Source: JBPYCR01 sp051846915 (GTDB lineage: Bacteria > Bacillota > Bacilli > Bacillales > Amphibacillaceae). From it: a DNA stretch of 50,848 nucleotides. The position numbers were made by a program, and so were the translations under genes. The stretch lies in assembly GCF_051846915.1 (NCBI RefSeq), contig NZ_JBPYCR010000020.1, positions 1 through 50,848 on the forward strand, given 5' to 3'. Below the pieces are notes generated by a model, which ran no database searches, had not been told where the DNA came from, and saw only the letters and a list, made by a program, of their open reading frames with translations. Positions 33,651 through 42,124 of the stretch are shown one piece after another (within the stretch, counting starts at the first letter, position 1; each line of letters opens with the position of its first letter).

Positions 33651-33935
33651 TTAAGTGCTTTTATATGTTTGAAATGCGTTAATAAAATCTTCCGTTCCGG
33701 TTTTGACTGTATAAGAGTATAGTCCTTTCGTCGTATGCATTAACAGAAGGCCGCCTTTGGTGCCGATTTTCCGGTATGACATATCTAAAACTTCTTCAAT
33801 TGGGAACTCCCGATATTCGGTAACGACTTTGTTTTCATACAAATACAGCATCCGTTCTTCTTCGGTTTCCTTTTTTTCTATTCTCGTGACTTCTCTTATG
33901 ACTTTTATATATGGCTGTTTAGCAATTAAACGCAT
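33651..33935 (-). CDS. Small cytosolic protein, PH-like fold possible
   Basis: It has 94 residues from the ATG at 33935. The frame could open at 33947, but that first codon belongs to the ATGGAGGATTAT stretch that forms the ribosome site of the second ATG. The strand-rich pattern (VIREVTRIEKK, MLYLYENKVVTEYREFPIEE, VLDMSYRKIGTKGGLLLMHT, GLYSYTV) and a last helix (TEDFINAFQTYK) resemble small bacterial PH-like domains. Function is unknown. It is monocistronic. Confidence 0.8.
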   Translation of the reverse strand: MRLIAKQPYIKVIREVTRIEKKETEEERMLYLYENKVVTEYREFPIEEVLDMSYRKIGTKGGLLLMHTTKGLYSYTVKTGTEDFINAFQTYKST

Positions 33936-34176
33936 ATAATCCTCCATCTATAATTTGTTCTTAAATGGTGCAATTTAATTTTTATAGTTAAAAGGTTCCA
34001 TGGAATTGACTCTGTTTGCAATCCAGTCCGTTTTATGAAAAAGTATCTTTCTTCCCATTTTCATTTACCTTACGTTTTCACCACGTCATCTGTCAATTAG
34101 CCAGCTCCATTCATCGTATAATTTATCCTTCAAATGCAGATAATAAAAACCAATTAAACGTAAAGGAGCAATAAAA

Positions 34177-34560
34177 ATGGAAAGTCAGCGTGCGAAGGCC
34201 ATTATCGATTCCTCTACATTAATTAATGTTAATTACCATGGAGTTCCCGTTTTTATTCAAGCAATCAACGAACATGACCAAACGGCTACTGTTTTTCCGT
34301 TGAATCAAATGGATCATGAACAAATTGTACCTCTTAACGGATTAATAGAAGATGATGTTTTTACAACCGGAAAACAATCAATGACAACGCAACAAGCACG
34401 TGAAATAGCCCAGTCACCGGAGATGAAGCATGTGACACATAACGGGCAGCATGTATATATACAACAAGTTGATGACCAAAATAAAACAGCACGAATATTT
34501 CCTCTTGATGAACCCGAAAATGAATTCACTGTGCCTATTAACGGATTACAAGAGCACTAA
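34177..34560 (+). CDS. Double-unit H-type small acid-soluble spore protein
   Basis: It has 127 residues made of two consecutive SspH-like units, 1-58 (ESQRAKAIIDSS ... VPVFIQAINEHDQTATVFPL) and 69-127 (TTQQAREIAQSPEMKHVTHN ... VYIQQVDDQNKTARIFPLDE), joined by a ten-residue linker. SspH itself has about 59 residues and is a minor spore-core protein made in the forespore. The second unit is closer to the canonical sequence. AAAGGAGC precedes the ATG. A sequence like a sigma-G -10 (TCATCGTATAA, 34111-34121) lies upstream, but the -35 match is poor. Confidence 0.88.
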   Translation: MESQRAKAIIDSSTLINVNYHGVPVFIQAINEHDQTATVFPLNQMDHEQIVPLNGLIEDDVFTTGKQSMTTQQAREIAQSPEMKHVTHNGQHVYIQQVDDQNKTARIFPLDEPENEFTVPINGLQEH

Positions 34561-34572
34561 CTTTTTATTTAA

Positions 34573-34640
34573 AAAGTGTAACCCCCTTTCTCTACGTATT
34601 GGTACCAGACTTTTAGAAAAGAGGTTACACTTTCTTTTTT
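34573..34640 (+). terminator. Terminator of the SspH-like gene
   Basis: AAAGTGTAACC and GGTTACACTTT form an 11-bp perfect stem followed by CTTTTTT. Confidence 0.85.
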
Positions 34641-34683
34641 TAAAAGGTCAGAAGGTATAAAAAAATTATTCATACTTGTCTAA

Positions 34684-34790
34684 TTAAACGCCCAGTACCT
34701 CGTAACGCTTCGTGTCATAGTCCGCCACTATGATTTTTTGTTTAAGCTTGTCAGAGCTTCCCAATGCGCTTGCAATTTTCTAATCTACCC
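34684..34790 (-). repeat. Degenerate dispersed repeat in inverse orientation
   Basis: Read on the minus strand: TTGCAAGCGCATTGGGAAGC, CTGACAAGCTTAAACAAAAA, TAGTGGCGGACTATGACACG, then GTACTGGGCGTTTA. This follows copy A but lacks the AAGCTAGACAGC end. Confidence 0.65.
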
Positions 34791-34930
34791 TGTCTACAAT
34801 CCCACTCCCCATTGGATCTCAATGTTTCAATATTTCCTTTAAAGGAAAGGACATTTATAAAACATACTAAAACTGCCATCATCGTACTTTACAAAACTCA
34901 GTATTAAATCTTAATGGGGAAGGTGGAATA

Positions 34931-35512
34931 ATGAATATCTATACAATTGGTCATTCTACACATTCTAAGGAAGACTTTATTAACATGCTTGCTGTTTCTC
35001 ATATTCAGGCAGTTGTTGATGTTCGTTCATTTCCTGGTAGTCGGAAATTCCCGCATTTTTCAAAGGACCGAATGCAGGAATGGTTGCCTGAGGCAGGTTT
35101 TGAATACATTCATTTCCCTAGTCTAGGAGGGAGAAGAAAGCAATCTCAAATGATTCAATCTGAGTTGAATGGCGCTTGGAACAATCAGTCATTTCATAAT
35201 TATGCTGATTATACATTATCACTAGACTTTCAAAAAGGAATTGATGCACTAAAACAAATGGCTAGCAAAAAGAGAACTGCCTATTGTTGCTCAGAACGCC
35301 ATCCATCTCGCTGTCATCGATTATTAGTAAGTAATTGGCTCGCTGCAAATGGTTGGAATGTTAAACACATCATTGACGGAAATAAGGGGCAAGTTGAAGT
35401 TTTAGAACATGAACAGGGAAAGTGGGGGGCAATGCCAATCATTGAACCAGATGGTACTGTTGTTTATCCTCGTGATGTTACTAATACACCCAGCTCTTCA
35501 AATGAAAGTTAA
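34931..35512 (+). CDS. DUF488 family protein
   Basis: It has 193 residues and begins MNIYTIGHSTHSKEDFINML, with VVDVRSFPGSRKFPHFSKD and the Cys-rich signature YCCSERHPSRCHRLLVSNWL near residue 118. DUF488 proteins are small, widespread and of unknown biochemical role; the conserved Cys and CHR suggest a thiol or metal-dependent activity. GGGGAAGGTGG precedes the ATG. The gene is flanked by repeat copies and appears to stand alone. Confidence 0.88.
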   Translation: MNIYTIGHSTHSKEDFINMLAVSHIQAVVDVRSFPGSRKFPHFSKDRMQEWLPEAGFEYIHFPSLGGRRKQSQMIQSELNGAWNNQSFHNYADYTLSLDFQKGIDALKQMASKKRTAYCCSERHPSRCHRLLVSNWLAANGWNVKHIIDGNKGQVEVLEHEQGKWGAMPIIEPDGTVVYPRDVTNTPSSSNES

Positions 35513-35559
35513 AGCTACGGTATAAGTGCGCCTAAGTGTTGAGCGGAAGTAAATATCTA

Positions 35560-35790
35560 TATTAAGAAAAGCGCAAGCGTCCTCGCAGGCTAAAAGCGCA
35601 ACATCCTATTGCAACGCCTGGGACTGCGCATGAATGCTCGTCCCACCGAAAAGATTTGCACTAGCACGTCCTGTGCGTCGTAGAAACGTAGCGACTGCGC
35701 CAGCCGGGAGCTGGTGGTTCGATGTAGCCACGCAAAGTGGCGGTTTTAATCGAACATTCCAAAACATCTTGAGATTCACTCCAGAGTATA
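35560..35790 (+). repeat. Dispersed repeat copy with degenerate right end
   Basis: Left end ATTAAGAAAAGCGCAAGCGT. The middle contains GGCTAAAAGCGCAACATCCT as in the copy at 3111, plus AGAAACGTAGCGACTG as in that at 20670. The AAGCTAGACAGC end cannot be found, so its right limit is approximate. Confidence 0.7.
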
Positions 35791-35912
35791 AGATTCACTA
35801 GTCTTCTCCTTTATCCAAATGCGTAAGTGCTTTTTCCTGTCTGGCCAAAGAAATGATGATACAATAGCAGTTGGATATTAAAACATTTCAATACATTAAG
35901 GCAGGGAAAAAG

Positions 35913-36452
35913 ATGGCTGAGAAACAATCTATAAAAGATAAAAATTATACACCAATTATTATTACGCTAACCATTGTTATCAATCTTGCTATTGCACTTT
36001 TATTTTTAATACCGAAGCAAGATCGGGACATTCCATTTGATATCACTATTTTACCAAGATTAAATGCTATATTTAATTCATTTACGTTTATCTTTTTATT
36101 GGCTGCACTTTTTTTCATTTTGCGCAAAAACATAACAATGCACCGCAACTTTATTTTTGCTGCGTTTTCAACTACTGCATTGTTTCTTGTTACATATTTG
36201 ACGTATCATGCACTTGCCCCTAGCACTAGCTTTGGCGGAGAAGGGATCATTAAATCGGTATATTACTTCGTTTTAATTACCCATATTTCCCTAGCGCCGA
36301 TCGTTGTTGCTTTAGCGTTGTTTGCACTTACTTGGGGGCTTACTCGTCAAGTCGAAAAACACCGAAAAATTGCTCGTTGGACAATGCCGATCTGGCTTTA
36401 TGTAAGCTTAACCGGTGTACTTGTCTATTTAATGATTTCACCATATTATTAA
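35913..36452 (+). CDS. DUF420 (YozB/CtaM-like) membrane protein
   Basis: It has 179 residues from the ATG at 35913 (the frame can open at 35871, but family length and MAEKQSIKDKN favour this start). It has five hydrophobic segments and the motif set NSFTFIFLLAALFFILRKN, HRNFIFAAFSTTALFLVTYL, YHALAPSTSFGG and VEKHRKIARWTMPIWLYVSL, with His residues typical of the family. CtaM, its counterpart in Staphylococcus, is needed for heme-copper oxidase maturation, so a role in respiration is likely. It is monocistronic. Confidence 0.9.
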   Translation: MAEKQSIKDKNYTPIIITLTIVINLAIALLFLIPKQDRDIPFDITILPRLNAIFNSFTFIFLLAALFFILRKNITMHRNFIFAAFSTTALFLVTYLTYHALAPSTSFGGEGIIKSVYYFVLITHISLAPIVVALALFALTWGLTRQVEKHRKIARWTMPIWLYVSLTGVLVYLMISPYY

Positions 36453-36484
36453 ACAGACACTTCTTATCATTTGAATCTATTTTA

Positions 36485-36543
36485 AACGCATAGTTGATTG
36501 GAATACTTGAGGAATCATCTAGTTTCCCAATTAACTATGCGTT
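36485..36543. terminator. Strong hairpin between convergent genes
   Basis: AACGCATAGTTGATTGG pairs with CCAATTAACTATGCGTT (one wobble or mismatch). There is no T run on either side, so it may act as a transcription barrier between DUF420 and the convergent coiled-coil gene. Confidence 0.6.
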
Positions 36544-36570
36544 GCTTCAAACCAAGTCTTTCCTCCACAA

Positions 36571-37281
36571 TCACTCTTTTTTGTTTTCTTCTCTTTTATT
36601 CGATTTCATAAAAAAGGTAAAAGGTTTCTCTGATCCAGTCATTAAATGGTAAACATAGGAAGAGGTCATTTCATAATTTTTCTCTACCTTTTCAGCAAGG
36701 TAATTACTTCGCTCATAAATAACAGAACGAAATTGATCAATCTGTCTTAACGCCTTTTCCAGTAATGCTTCCTGTTTATCTAATCTTGTCGCTACGGCAT
36801 CTTGCGTGTCCGCTTGTTTTGTTAATTGTTCTGTCAATTGATTATTCATGTTCTCCTGTTCTGTTAACATGGTTAACATATCTTGATTGGATTGATGGAT
36901 CTCTCGAATTTGTGCAGCAACTTCTTTATTTAACGTTCGTTCATTCTGCAACAGATGCTCTAATTTCTTTTGATCCTCTTCCAACATGGCAAACCGCTCC
37001 CGTGCATTTTGTTTAAACGAATCATTTTGTAGTTGACTTTCCTGAAGTGACTCCAGTTCCAAATCATATCGCTTCCATTTCTGTTGTCGGAAAAATTCCT
37101 GGTGCTTATAAAAAGATTTCATATCCTGAATAGTGGTAATTATATTTTCATTGATGCGCTTTTGCTCCTTCATCCGTTCGGAAGAAACATCATATTGATA
37201 ATATGCTTGATTTGGCTCTTGAATCGTTGCCCTAGTCATAAAAACATCTGGATGCATGTCAGCATTTATAAATAAACCCAT
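36571..37281 (-). CDS. Coiled-coil protein of unknown function
   Basis: A 236-residue protein that is mostly coiled coil from about 35 to 200 (heptads in ARERFAMLEEDQKKLEHLLQ, LNKEVAAQIREIHQSNQDML, LDKQEALLEKALRQIDQFRS). The N-terminal 30 residues and the basic tail (FFMKSNKREENKKE) are different in character. No signal peptide, membrane segment or known domain is seen. AAGGGATG precedes the ATG. A structural or scaffold protein is one guess; there is no operon context. Confidence 0.75.
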   Translation of the reverse strand: MGLFINADMHPDVFMTRATIQEPNQAYYQYDVSSERMKEQKRINENIITTIQDMKSFYKHQEFFRQQKWKRYDLELESLQESQLQNDSFKQNARERFAMLEEDQKKLEHLLQNERTLNKEVAAQIREIHQSNQDMLTMLTEQENMNNQLTEQLTKQADTQDAVATRLDKQEALLEKALRQIDQFRSVIYERSNYLAEKVEKNYEMTSSYVYHLMTGSEKPFTFFMKSNKREENKKE

Positions 37282-37620
37282 ACTTGTTACATCCCTTCAT
37301 TAACGATTTAATTTATTTTATGCTTCCCCACTAAATAAGGGACATTTACCCTAGGTTCAAAATTAAAATAGGTATTCGCCTATACTTTTAGCGGTACCGG
37401 TTGTCGTAAATCGCTCCTTTTGTTACACTATATTGTGATGCAAGATACTACTGCTTTATAAACTTTTTTGAAATCTTTATCGTGTCGGAGATTGATGCAT
37501 CGACCTAGTGAATAAGCTTGTATTTATCCTTGAGTAGAGATATAGACGCTTTTTTTACACTTTTTTCGATTCACCTTTTTATTTGATTCACTATATGGCA
37601 TTACAAGGTAGGTGTTGCAC
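37282..37620. other. Intergenic region between divergent genes
   Basis: It holds promoters for the coiled-coil gene (minus) and PadR operon (plus). No gene or T-run hairpin was recognised. Confidence 0.4.
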
Positions 37621-37953
37621 TTGTCCATTCAAAGTCAATTGTTAAAAGGAATCTTAGATGGATGCATGTTGGCCATTATAGAAAGGGAGACTGTTTACGG
37701 GTATGAATTAGCTTTGAAGCTTAAAAGTTACGGGCTAACTGTCAGTGAAGGTTCGATATATCCCGTATTGCTCCGACTACAGAAAGAGAAATTAATCCAA
37801 GGAAAAATGCAAAAATCGCCTACTGGTCCGAATCGTAAATATTACTTTTTGACCGCAGAAGGTGCAGTGGCACTCGAACAATTCAGAGTAAACTGGGAAG
37901 GGATTAAAACCCCGGTCAACCGATTGCTGGCAAAGGAGAATAACGATGGATAA
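37621..37953 (+). CDS. PadR-family transcriptional regulator
   Basis: A 110-residue winged-helix protein from TTG at 37621: MSIQSQLLKGILDGCMLAII, ETVYGYELALKLKSYGLTVS, EGSIYPVLLRLQKEKLI, GPNRKYYFLTAEG. The short PadR (s1) subfamily usually represses an adjacent transporter or membrane gene and itself. GGTAGGTG lies 6 bases before TTG; the GTG at 37612 would put that site inside the gene. It overlaps the following membrane-protein gene by 8 bases. Confidence 0.93.
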   Translation: MSIQSQLLKGILDGCMLAIIERETVYGYELALKLKSYGLTVSEGSIYPVLLRLQKEKLIQGKMQKSPTGPNRKYYFLTAEGAVALEQFRVNWEGIKTPVNRLLAKENNDG

Positions 37954-38620
37954 AAAATATCTCATTCAAGAAAATAACGAAAAGCGTAAACACTTAAGCA
38001 AAGAAAACCGCGACTATTATGAAGAGATGCTAGTCTATATTCGGTTATCATTCAGCAAATCCGAGCAGTCCATGGAAGAAATATTATCTGAAATGATCGA
38101 TCATCTGTTGGAGGCGCAGGCAGAAGGGAAAACGGCAGAAGAAGTGTTCGGCAACGATCCGAAGCAATACGCCAATGAAATTATTGGAGAGCTACCCAAA
38201 ATGGTGACGAAGGAAAGAACAGGACTTTTCGTTATGGGAATCCTCTATTTTCTTGCAGCTAGTATATTTTTCAGAGGCGTTTTTGATATCGTGATTTACT
38301 ACATTTTCGGAAAAGGAGATTTAACAAAGACCGTTTACGTCGGTTCTTCATCCGTCATGATGCTGTTGTCAATTCCAATCGCTTTTATCTTTTTATATGC
38401 GATTATCTACTATCTCCGCTGGGCTTGTTTTAAAAAGATTAACAAAATACTCGAGTTTTTTATTCTCTGGCTATATAGCATGGTTTCGCTTGGAATATTT
38501 GTTTTCATTATCTACTTTACACCCGATTTCGGGCCCGTTTTAAACATCTCGTCTTATGTCATGTTGCTCTTTGGACTTCTGCTTTATGTTGCTGGACGCA
38601 TTACAAGGAAGGCGATATAA
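37946..38620 (+). CDS. DUF1129-like membrane protein, PadR partner
   Basis: It has 224 residues. A soluble helical N-terminal half (residues 1-85, MEEILSEMIDHLLEAQAEGK, VFGNDPKQYANEIIGELP) resembles the domain that follows PadR genes in many bacilli, and four hydrophobic helices follow at about 92-112, 125-150, 163-183 and 192-215. DUF1129-type proteins have no defined activity. The start codon lies in the end of padR, so translation is coupled. A perfect hairpin covers its stop codon. Confidence 0.75.
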   Translation: MDKKYLIQENNEKRKHLSKENRDYYEEMLVYIRLSFSKSEQSMEEILSEMIDHLLEAQAEGKTAEEVFGNDPKQYANEIIGELPKMVTKERTGLFVMGILYFLAASIFFRGVFDIVIYYIFGKGDLTKTVYVGSSSVMMLLSIPIAFIFLYAIIYYLRWACFKKINKILEFFILWLYSMVSLGIFVFIIYFTPDFGPVLNISSYVMLLFGLLLYVAGRITRKAI

Positions 38621-38630
38621 ATCGCCTTCC
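38607..38630. terminator. Perfect palindromic hairpin over the stop codon
   Basis: GGAAGGCGAT, loop ATAA, ATCGCCTTCC: a 10-bp perfect stem that includes the stop of the DUF1129-like gene, between it and the convergent MMPL gene. No long T run follows. Confidence 0.65.
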
Positions 38631-38646
38631 TACTTTCCAAACCGAA

Positions 38647-40851
38647 TCAATCTTCCTTCTTCCACAATTTACCCGGCCAGAAAGCAAAACGACCAAGCAC
38701 TGTCGTAATTGCTGGTACGAGTAATGGACGAACCACAAACGTATCCAACAAAATACCAATTGCCGTAACAAGGCCAAAATGAACGAGTACTTGTAGTGGC
38801 ATAACGGCAAGTACGGAAAATGTCCCCGCTAAAATTAAACCAGCAGAACCGATGACACCGCTCGTTTCGCTAACACCTTCCCTAACCGCCCGTTTTAACG
38901 GAAACTTTTCTCGCTTTCGCCAAATATTCGATGCCATAAAAATATTATAGTCTTCCCCAAGTGCAACAAGGAATACAAAGGCGTAAACTGGGATCAGCCC
39001 TTGCATGGCAGATGCTCCCAAAACATAATGAATGATTGCCCAGCCCAGTCCTAATGCAGCAAAATAGGATAATACGACGGTTGCCAGTAAGTAAATCATG
39101 GCGACAAACGAGCGCAAGTAAATAAATAGCAACAATGCAATAATAATTAGTACGGCAGGAATGATAACGGATTGATCACGCTTTGCAATTTGTTCTGTAT
39201 CATATAAAGTTGCTGTCTCTCCACCAATCCAGATATTCTCTTCCGCGTTTTCCGTACCGGCCTGCTCCAACTGTTGTTCTGCAACAGCCTTTATATCCGG
39301 TACCCCATTAATTGCTTCGTCTGAATAAGGATCGATGGATAGCGTTACATTCAATTGTTGATAGGTATCATCGTCTGACCCTTTCACTGGATCGCTAACA
39401 GATTCTACAATTTTCAGTTCTGCCAATTCACCTTTCAGTGTCGTCAATTCTTCATCTGTATGAGCGATTACTTGCACTGGTGCGATATTACCCGGCGGAA
39501 AGTGTTCTGCTATAATAGAGAACCCTTCACGTGAAGGCATATCTTCAGGAAACGAATCGAGTAGCCCATATGTATATTCAGCCTTTGTTGTAAACGCCGC
39601 GAGTCCGCCAAGAGCAACAACACAAATTATTATAATGAGCCACGGTTTTTCCGTTGTCCATTGTCCAAAGGCTCTGCCGATTGGGCCAGATGATTTTGGA
39701 CGACGCAGCTTTTTCCCCTTTTTCTCTTCTGCCTTTTGAATCATCTCTTCGGTTCGTGGAATAAAAGGAATAAATGCAAATCGGCCTAAAAGGGACAAAA
39801 ACGCTGGCAGCAATGTTAAGGCGGCAATTCCCATAATAAAAATAGACAAACTGAACGGAACGGCAAACCGGTCATATGAAGCGTAATAAGCAAGCGCTAA
39901 CGTTAATAAGGCTGTAACGGTCGTTAATGCACTAATCATAATAGCCCCGCCAGTTCCCCTTATCGCGTTCTGCAAGGCTATATGCTTATCTTTTTCTTCA
40001 CGCAGTTCATCACGGTATCTTGAGATCATAAACAGACAATAGTCGGTCCCCGCACCAAATAAAAGAACCGTCATGATTGAAATGGCTTGTGCATCGACTT
40101 CAATCCATCCTTTTTGAGCCATTACCCCAAGTAACGGATTAACAAGACCATAAGCAAACCCAACTGCCACCAAAGGAACAAGCGCCAAAATCGGTGAGCG
40201 ATAAAGCGAAACGAGCAACACGAGAACGATGACTACCGTTGCGATCAACAACGTGACATCTGCCCTGCTGAATAAAGATGCTGCGTCTGTTTGAATCCCG
40301 ATCGGACCGGTCAATCTAAGATGTAAGCCATCATCGGAGAGATCGGATCCAACGACTTGCTCCCCTGCCTGCTTACCCACCTTTTTCTGTAATTTAGCCA
40401 ATGACGCTTCCAGTTCGTCTGCGGAGGCACCCTTTTCAAATAACACCGGTGTCGTTAATGCCTTTCCATCCTCTGAAACGGATCCTTTCAGCGCCTCTGG
40501 TGGTGCTTGATCGAGCGGGGGGATAAATTGTTGCTTTTGAAGCGGATCTTCTGCCAGATCTGCATAAAGGGCCTGGATATTTTCAAAATCAGAATCTTTC
40601 AAGCCGCCTCCGCGGTACCATGCCAATAATAGAGGAGTACCGTCACTTGAAAAATGCTCCTCCGAAAGGTTTGATGCCTCAACGGACATCGCATCTTCCG
40701 GGAGCAGTTGATTCGAGTTTGTTTCCTGACTATTCACTTGCGGCCATATCATTGAAAACACCGCTACAAGCAACATCCAAATAACGATCGTCACCCAGCG
40801 AGTTTTTTTACCGGATACAAATTGTATCATATTCGAAAATACGCTTTTCAT
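38647..40851 (-). CDS. MMPL-family RND-type transporter (YdfJ-like)
   Basis: A 734-residue membrane protein from the ATG at 40851 (after AAGGAAGC). It has one helix, an external domain of about 170 residues, five or six helices including TDYCLFMISRYRDELREEKD, a second external domain and a matching second helix block with EDYNIFMASNIWRKREKFP. The duplicate GxDYxxF motif is diagnostic of MMPL/YdfJ proteins, which move lipids or drugs by proton drive. It is monocistronic. The longer frame to 40881 is not favoured. Confidence 0.93.
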   Translation of the reverse strand: MKSVFSNMIQFVSGKKTRWVTIVIWMLLVAVFSMIWPQVNSQETNSNQLLPEDAMSVEASNLSEEHFSSDGTPLLLAWYRGGGLKDSDFENIQALYADLAEDPLQKQQFIPPLDQAPPEALKGSVSEDGKALTTPVLFEKGASADELEASLAKLQKKVGKQAGEQVVGSDLSDDGLHLRLTGPIGIQTDAASLFSRADVTLLIATVVIVLVLLVSLYRSPILALVPLVAVGFAYGLVNPLLGVMAQKGWIEVDAQAISIMTVLLFGAGTDYCLFMISRYRDELREEKDKHIALQNAIRGTGGAIMISALTTVTALLTLALAYYASYDRFAVPFSLSIFIMGIAALTLLPAFLSLLGRFAFIPFIPRTEEMIQKAEEKKGKKLRRPKSSGPIGRAFGQWTTEKPWLIIIICVVALGGLAAFTTKAEYTYGLLDSFPEDMPSREGFSIIAEHFPPGNIAPVQVIAHTDEELTTLKGELAELKIVESVSDPVKGSDDDTYQQLNVTLSIDPYSDEAINGVPDIKAVAEQQLEQAGTENAEENIWIGGETATLYDTEQIAKRDQSVIIPAVLIIIALLLFIYLRSFVAMIYLLATVVLSYFAALGLGWAIIHYVLGASAMQGLIPVYAFVFLVALGEDYNIFMASNIWRKREKFPLKRAVREGVSETSGVIGSAGLILAGTFSVLAVMPLQVLVHFGLVTAIGILLDTFVVRPLLVPAITTVLGRFAFWPGKLWKKED

Positions 40852-41335
40852 ATGTATCAGCTTCCTTCCCGTTAAAATCAAAGTCAGAGGAGATTTATTT
40901 GTTTCGTTAAAAGTTACCGTTAAATTATTCCTATTTTACCACTATACGTTATATCATTTCGGAATACATACCTTTCAACTTTGAGATGGGGAAAATAAAT
41001 AATTTCTGTTTCTATATAACTACAATCGAAAATTTAAACGAACAAGTGGCATCTTTTTTCATTTTTGCCCCCATACAGGCACTACACTCGAATGTAATAA
41101 CAAAAGGAGCACCGTCAAAGAGGTACCCATGTTTTCCCGCTACCCCACAAATAAAAACATCCTCACCCCTACAACAAGTTCAAAATTGTAACCACACACC
41201 TGATCCAATATGATAAACTGGATGCAAACGTAATACTTACTTTATGTGCATTGTTTGATATGTATATTATTTTTCAACATGTGGACGAAACACATTTTAT
41301 AATAAGTACAAGCATGAAATAAAGGTGGGTTCAAA
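40852..41335. other. Intergenic region with the ABC operon promoter
   Basis: A TATAAT at 41298-41303 lies 33 bases before the ATPase start and is a probable -10; the -35 is weak (CAACAT). A 75-codon plus-strand frame at 40986-41213 has no ribosome site or motif and was not called. Confidence 0.5.
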
Positions 41336-42124
41336 TTGAGTGATAACGATGCAATATTATCTTTAGACGATGTCACGATAAGCTTTGGGAGCGGGCTTGT
41401 TTTAAAAGGGATTGATTTAACAGTAAATCGCGGAGAAATTATTGGTTACATCGGCCCAAATGGAGCGGGAAAGAGCACAACATTAAAAATAATCCTAGGA
41501 TTAATTAATGAATACCAGGGAACGGTGAACGTTTTTGGAGAAGATATTTCATCTGGAAACGACTCCTATAAACATAAAATCGGCTATGTACCGGAAAATG
41601 CGGAGCTATATGATAACCTGACCGCCAATGAATATTTAACATTCAGCGGCGAATTGTACGGAATGGAAAGTACAAAAGCTGCGTCAAAAGCCGAACGACT
41701 CATGCGTGAATTTGGATTAGAAGATGTATTGCACAGTAAGATTTCATCCTTTTCCAAAGGGATGCGGCAAAAAGTATTACTCATTTCCAGCTTGTTACAT
41801 GACCCTGAATTGCTGTTTTTGGATGAACCATTAAGTGGACTTGATGCCAATAGTGTCATCATTATTAAGGAAATGCTGGAGGCGCTTGCCGCAAAGGGGA
41901 AAACTATTTTCTATTCGTCACATATTATGGAGGTCGTTGAAAAGATCAGCAACCGAATCGTCCTGCTTGCAGATGGACGAATTATCGCCGATGGATCATT
42001 TGAAGAATTAAGAAAACAGAGCAAGGAAGGTTCGCTGGAGCAAATATTTAACCAATTAACCGGTTTTGATAGCCACCAGGAAACAGCAAAAACGCTCGTT
42101 CAAATCATTTCGGAGGAAGCATAA
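41336..42124 (+). CDS. ABC transporter ATP-binding protein
   Basis: A 262-residue ATPase of the ABC-2/drug and lantibiotic exporter type: Walker A GPNGAGKST (about residue 41), Q-loop region GYVPENAELYDNLTA, signature SFSKGMRQKVLLISSLLHDP, Walker B LLFLDEPLSGLD, switch His in YSSHIMEVVEK. The TTG start follows AAGGTGGG. It overlaps the permease gene by one base (TAATG) and so forms a two-gene exporter with it. Confidence 0.95.
   Translation: MSDNDAILSLDDVTISFGSGLVLKGIDLTVNRGEIIGYIGPNGAGKSTTLKIILGLINEYQGTVNVFGEDISSGNDSYKHKIGYVPENAELYDNLTANEYLTFSGELYGMESTKAASKAERLMREFGLEDVLHSKISSFSKGMRQKVLLISSLLHDPELLFLDEPLSGLDANSVIIIKEMLEALAAKGKTIFYSSHIMEVVEKISNRIVLLADGRIIADGSFEELRKQSKEGSLEQIFNQLTGFDSHQETAKTLVQIISEEA

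Noticed and set aside
40986..41213. 75-codon plus-strand frame before the ABC operon
   Set aside because: No ribosome site, odd composition rich in Cys, Pro and Asn, no motif, and it ends well before the promoter of the next gene.
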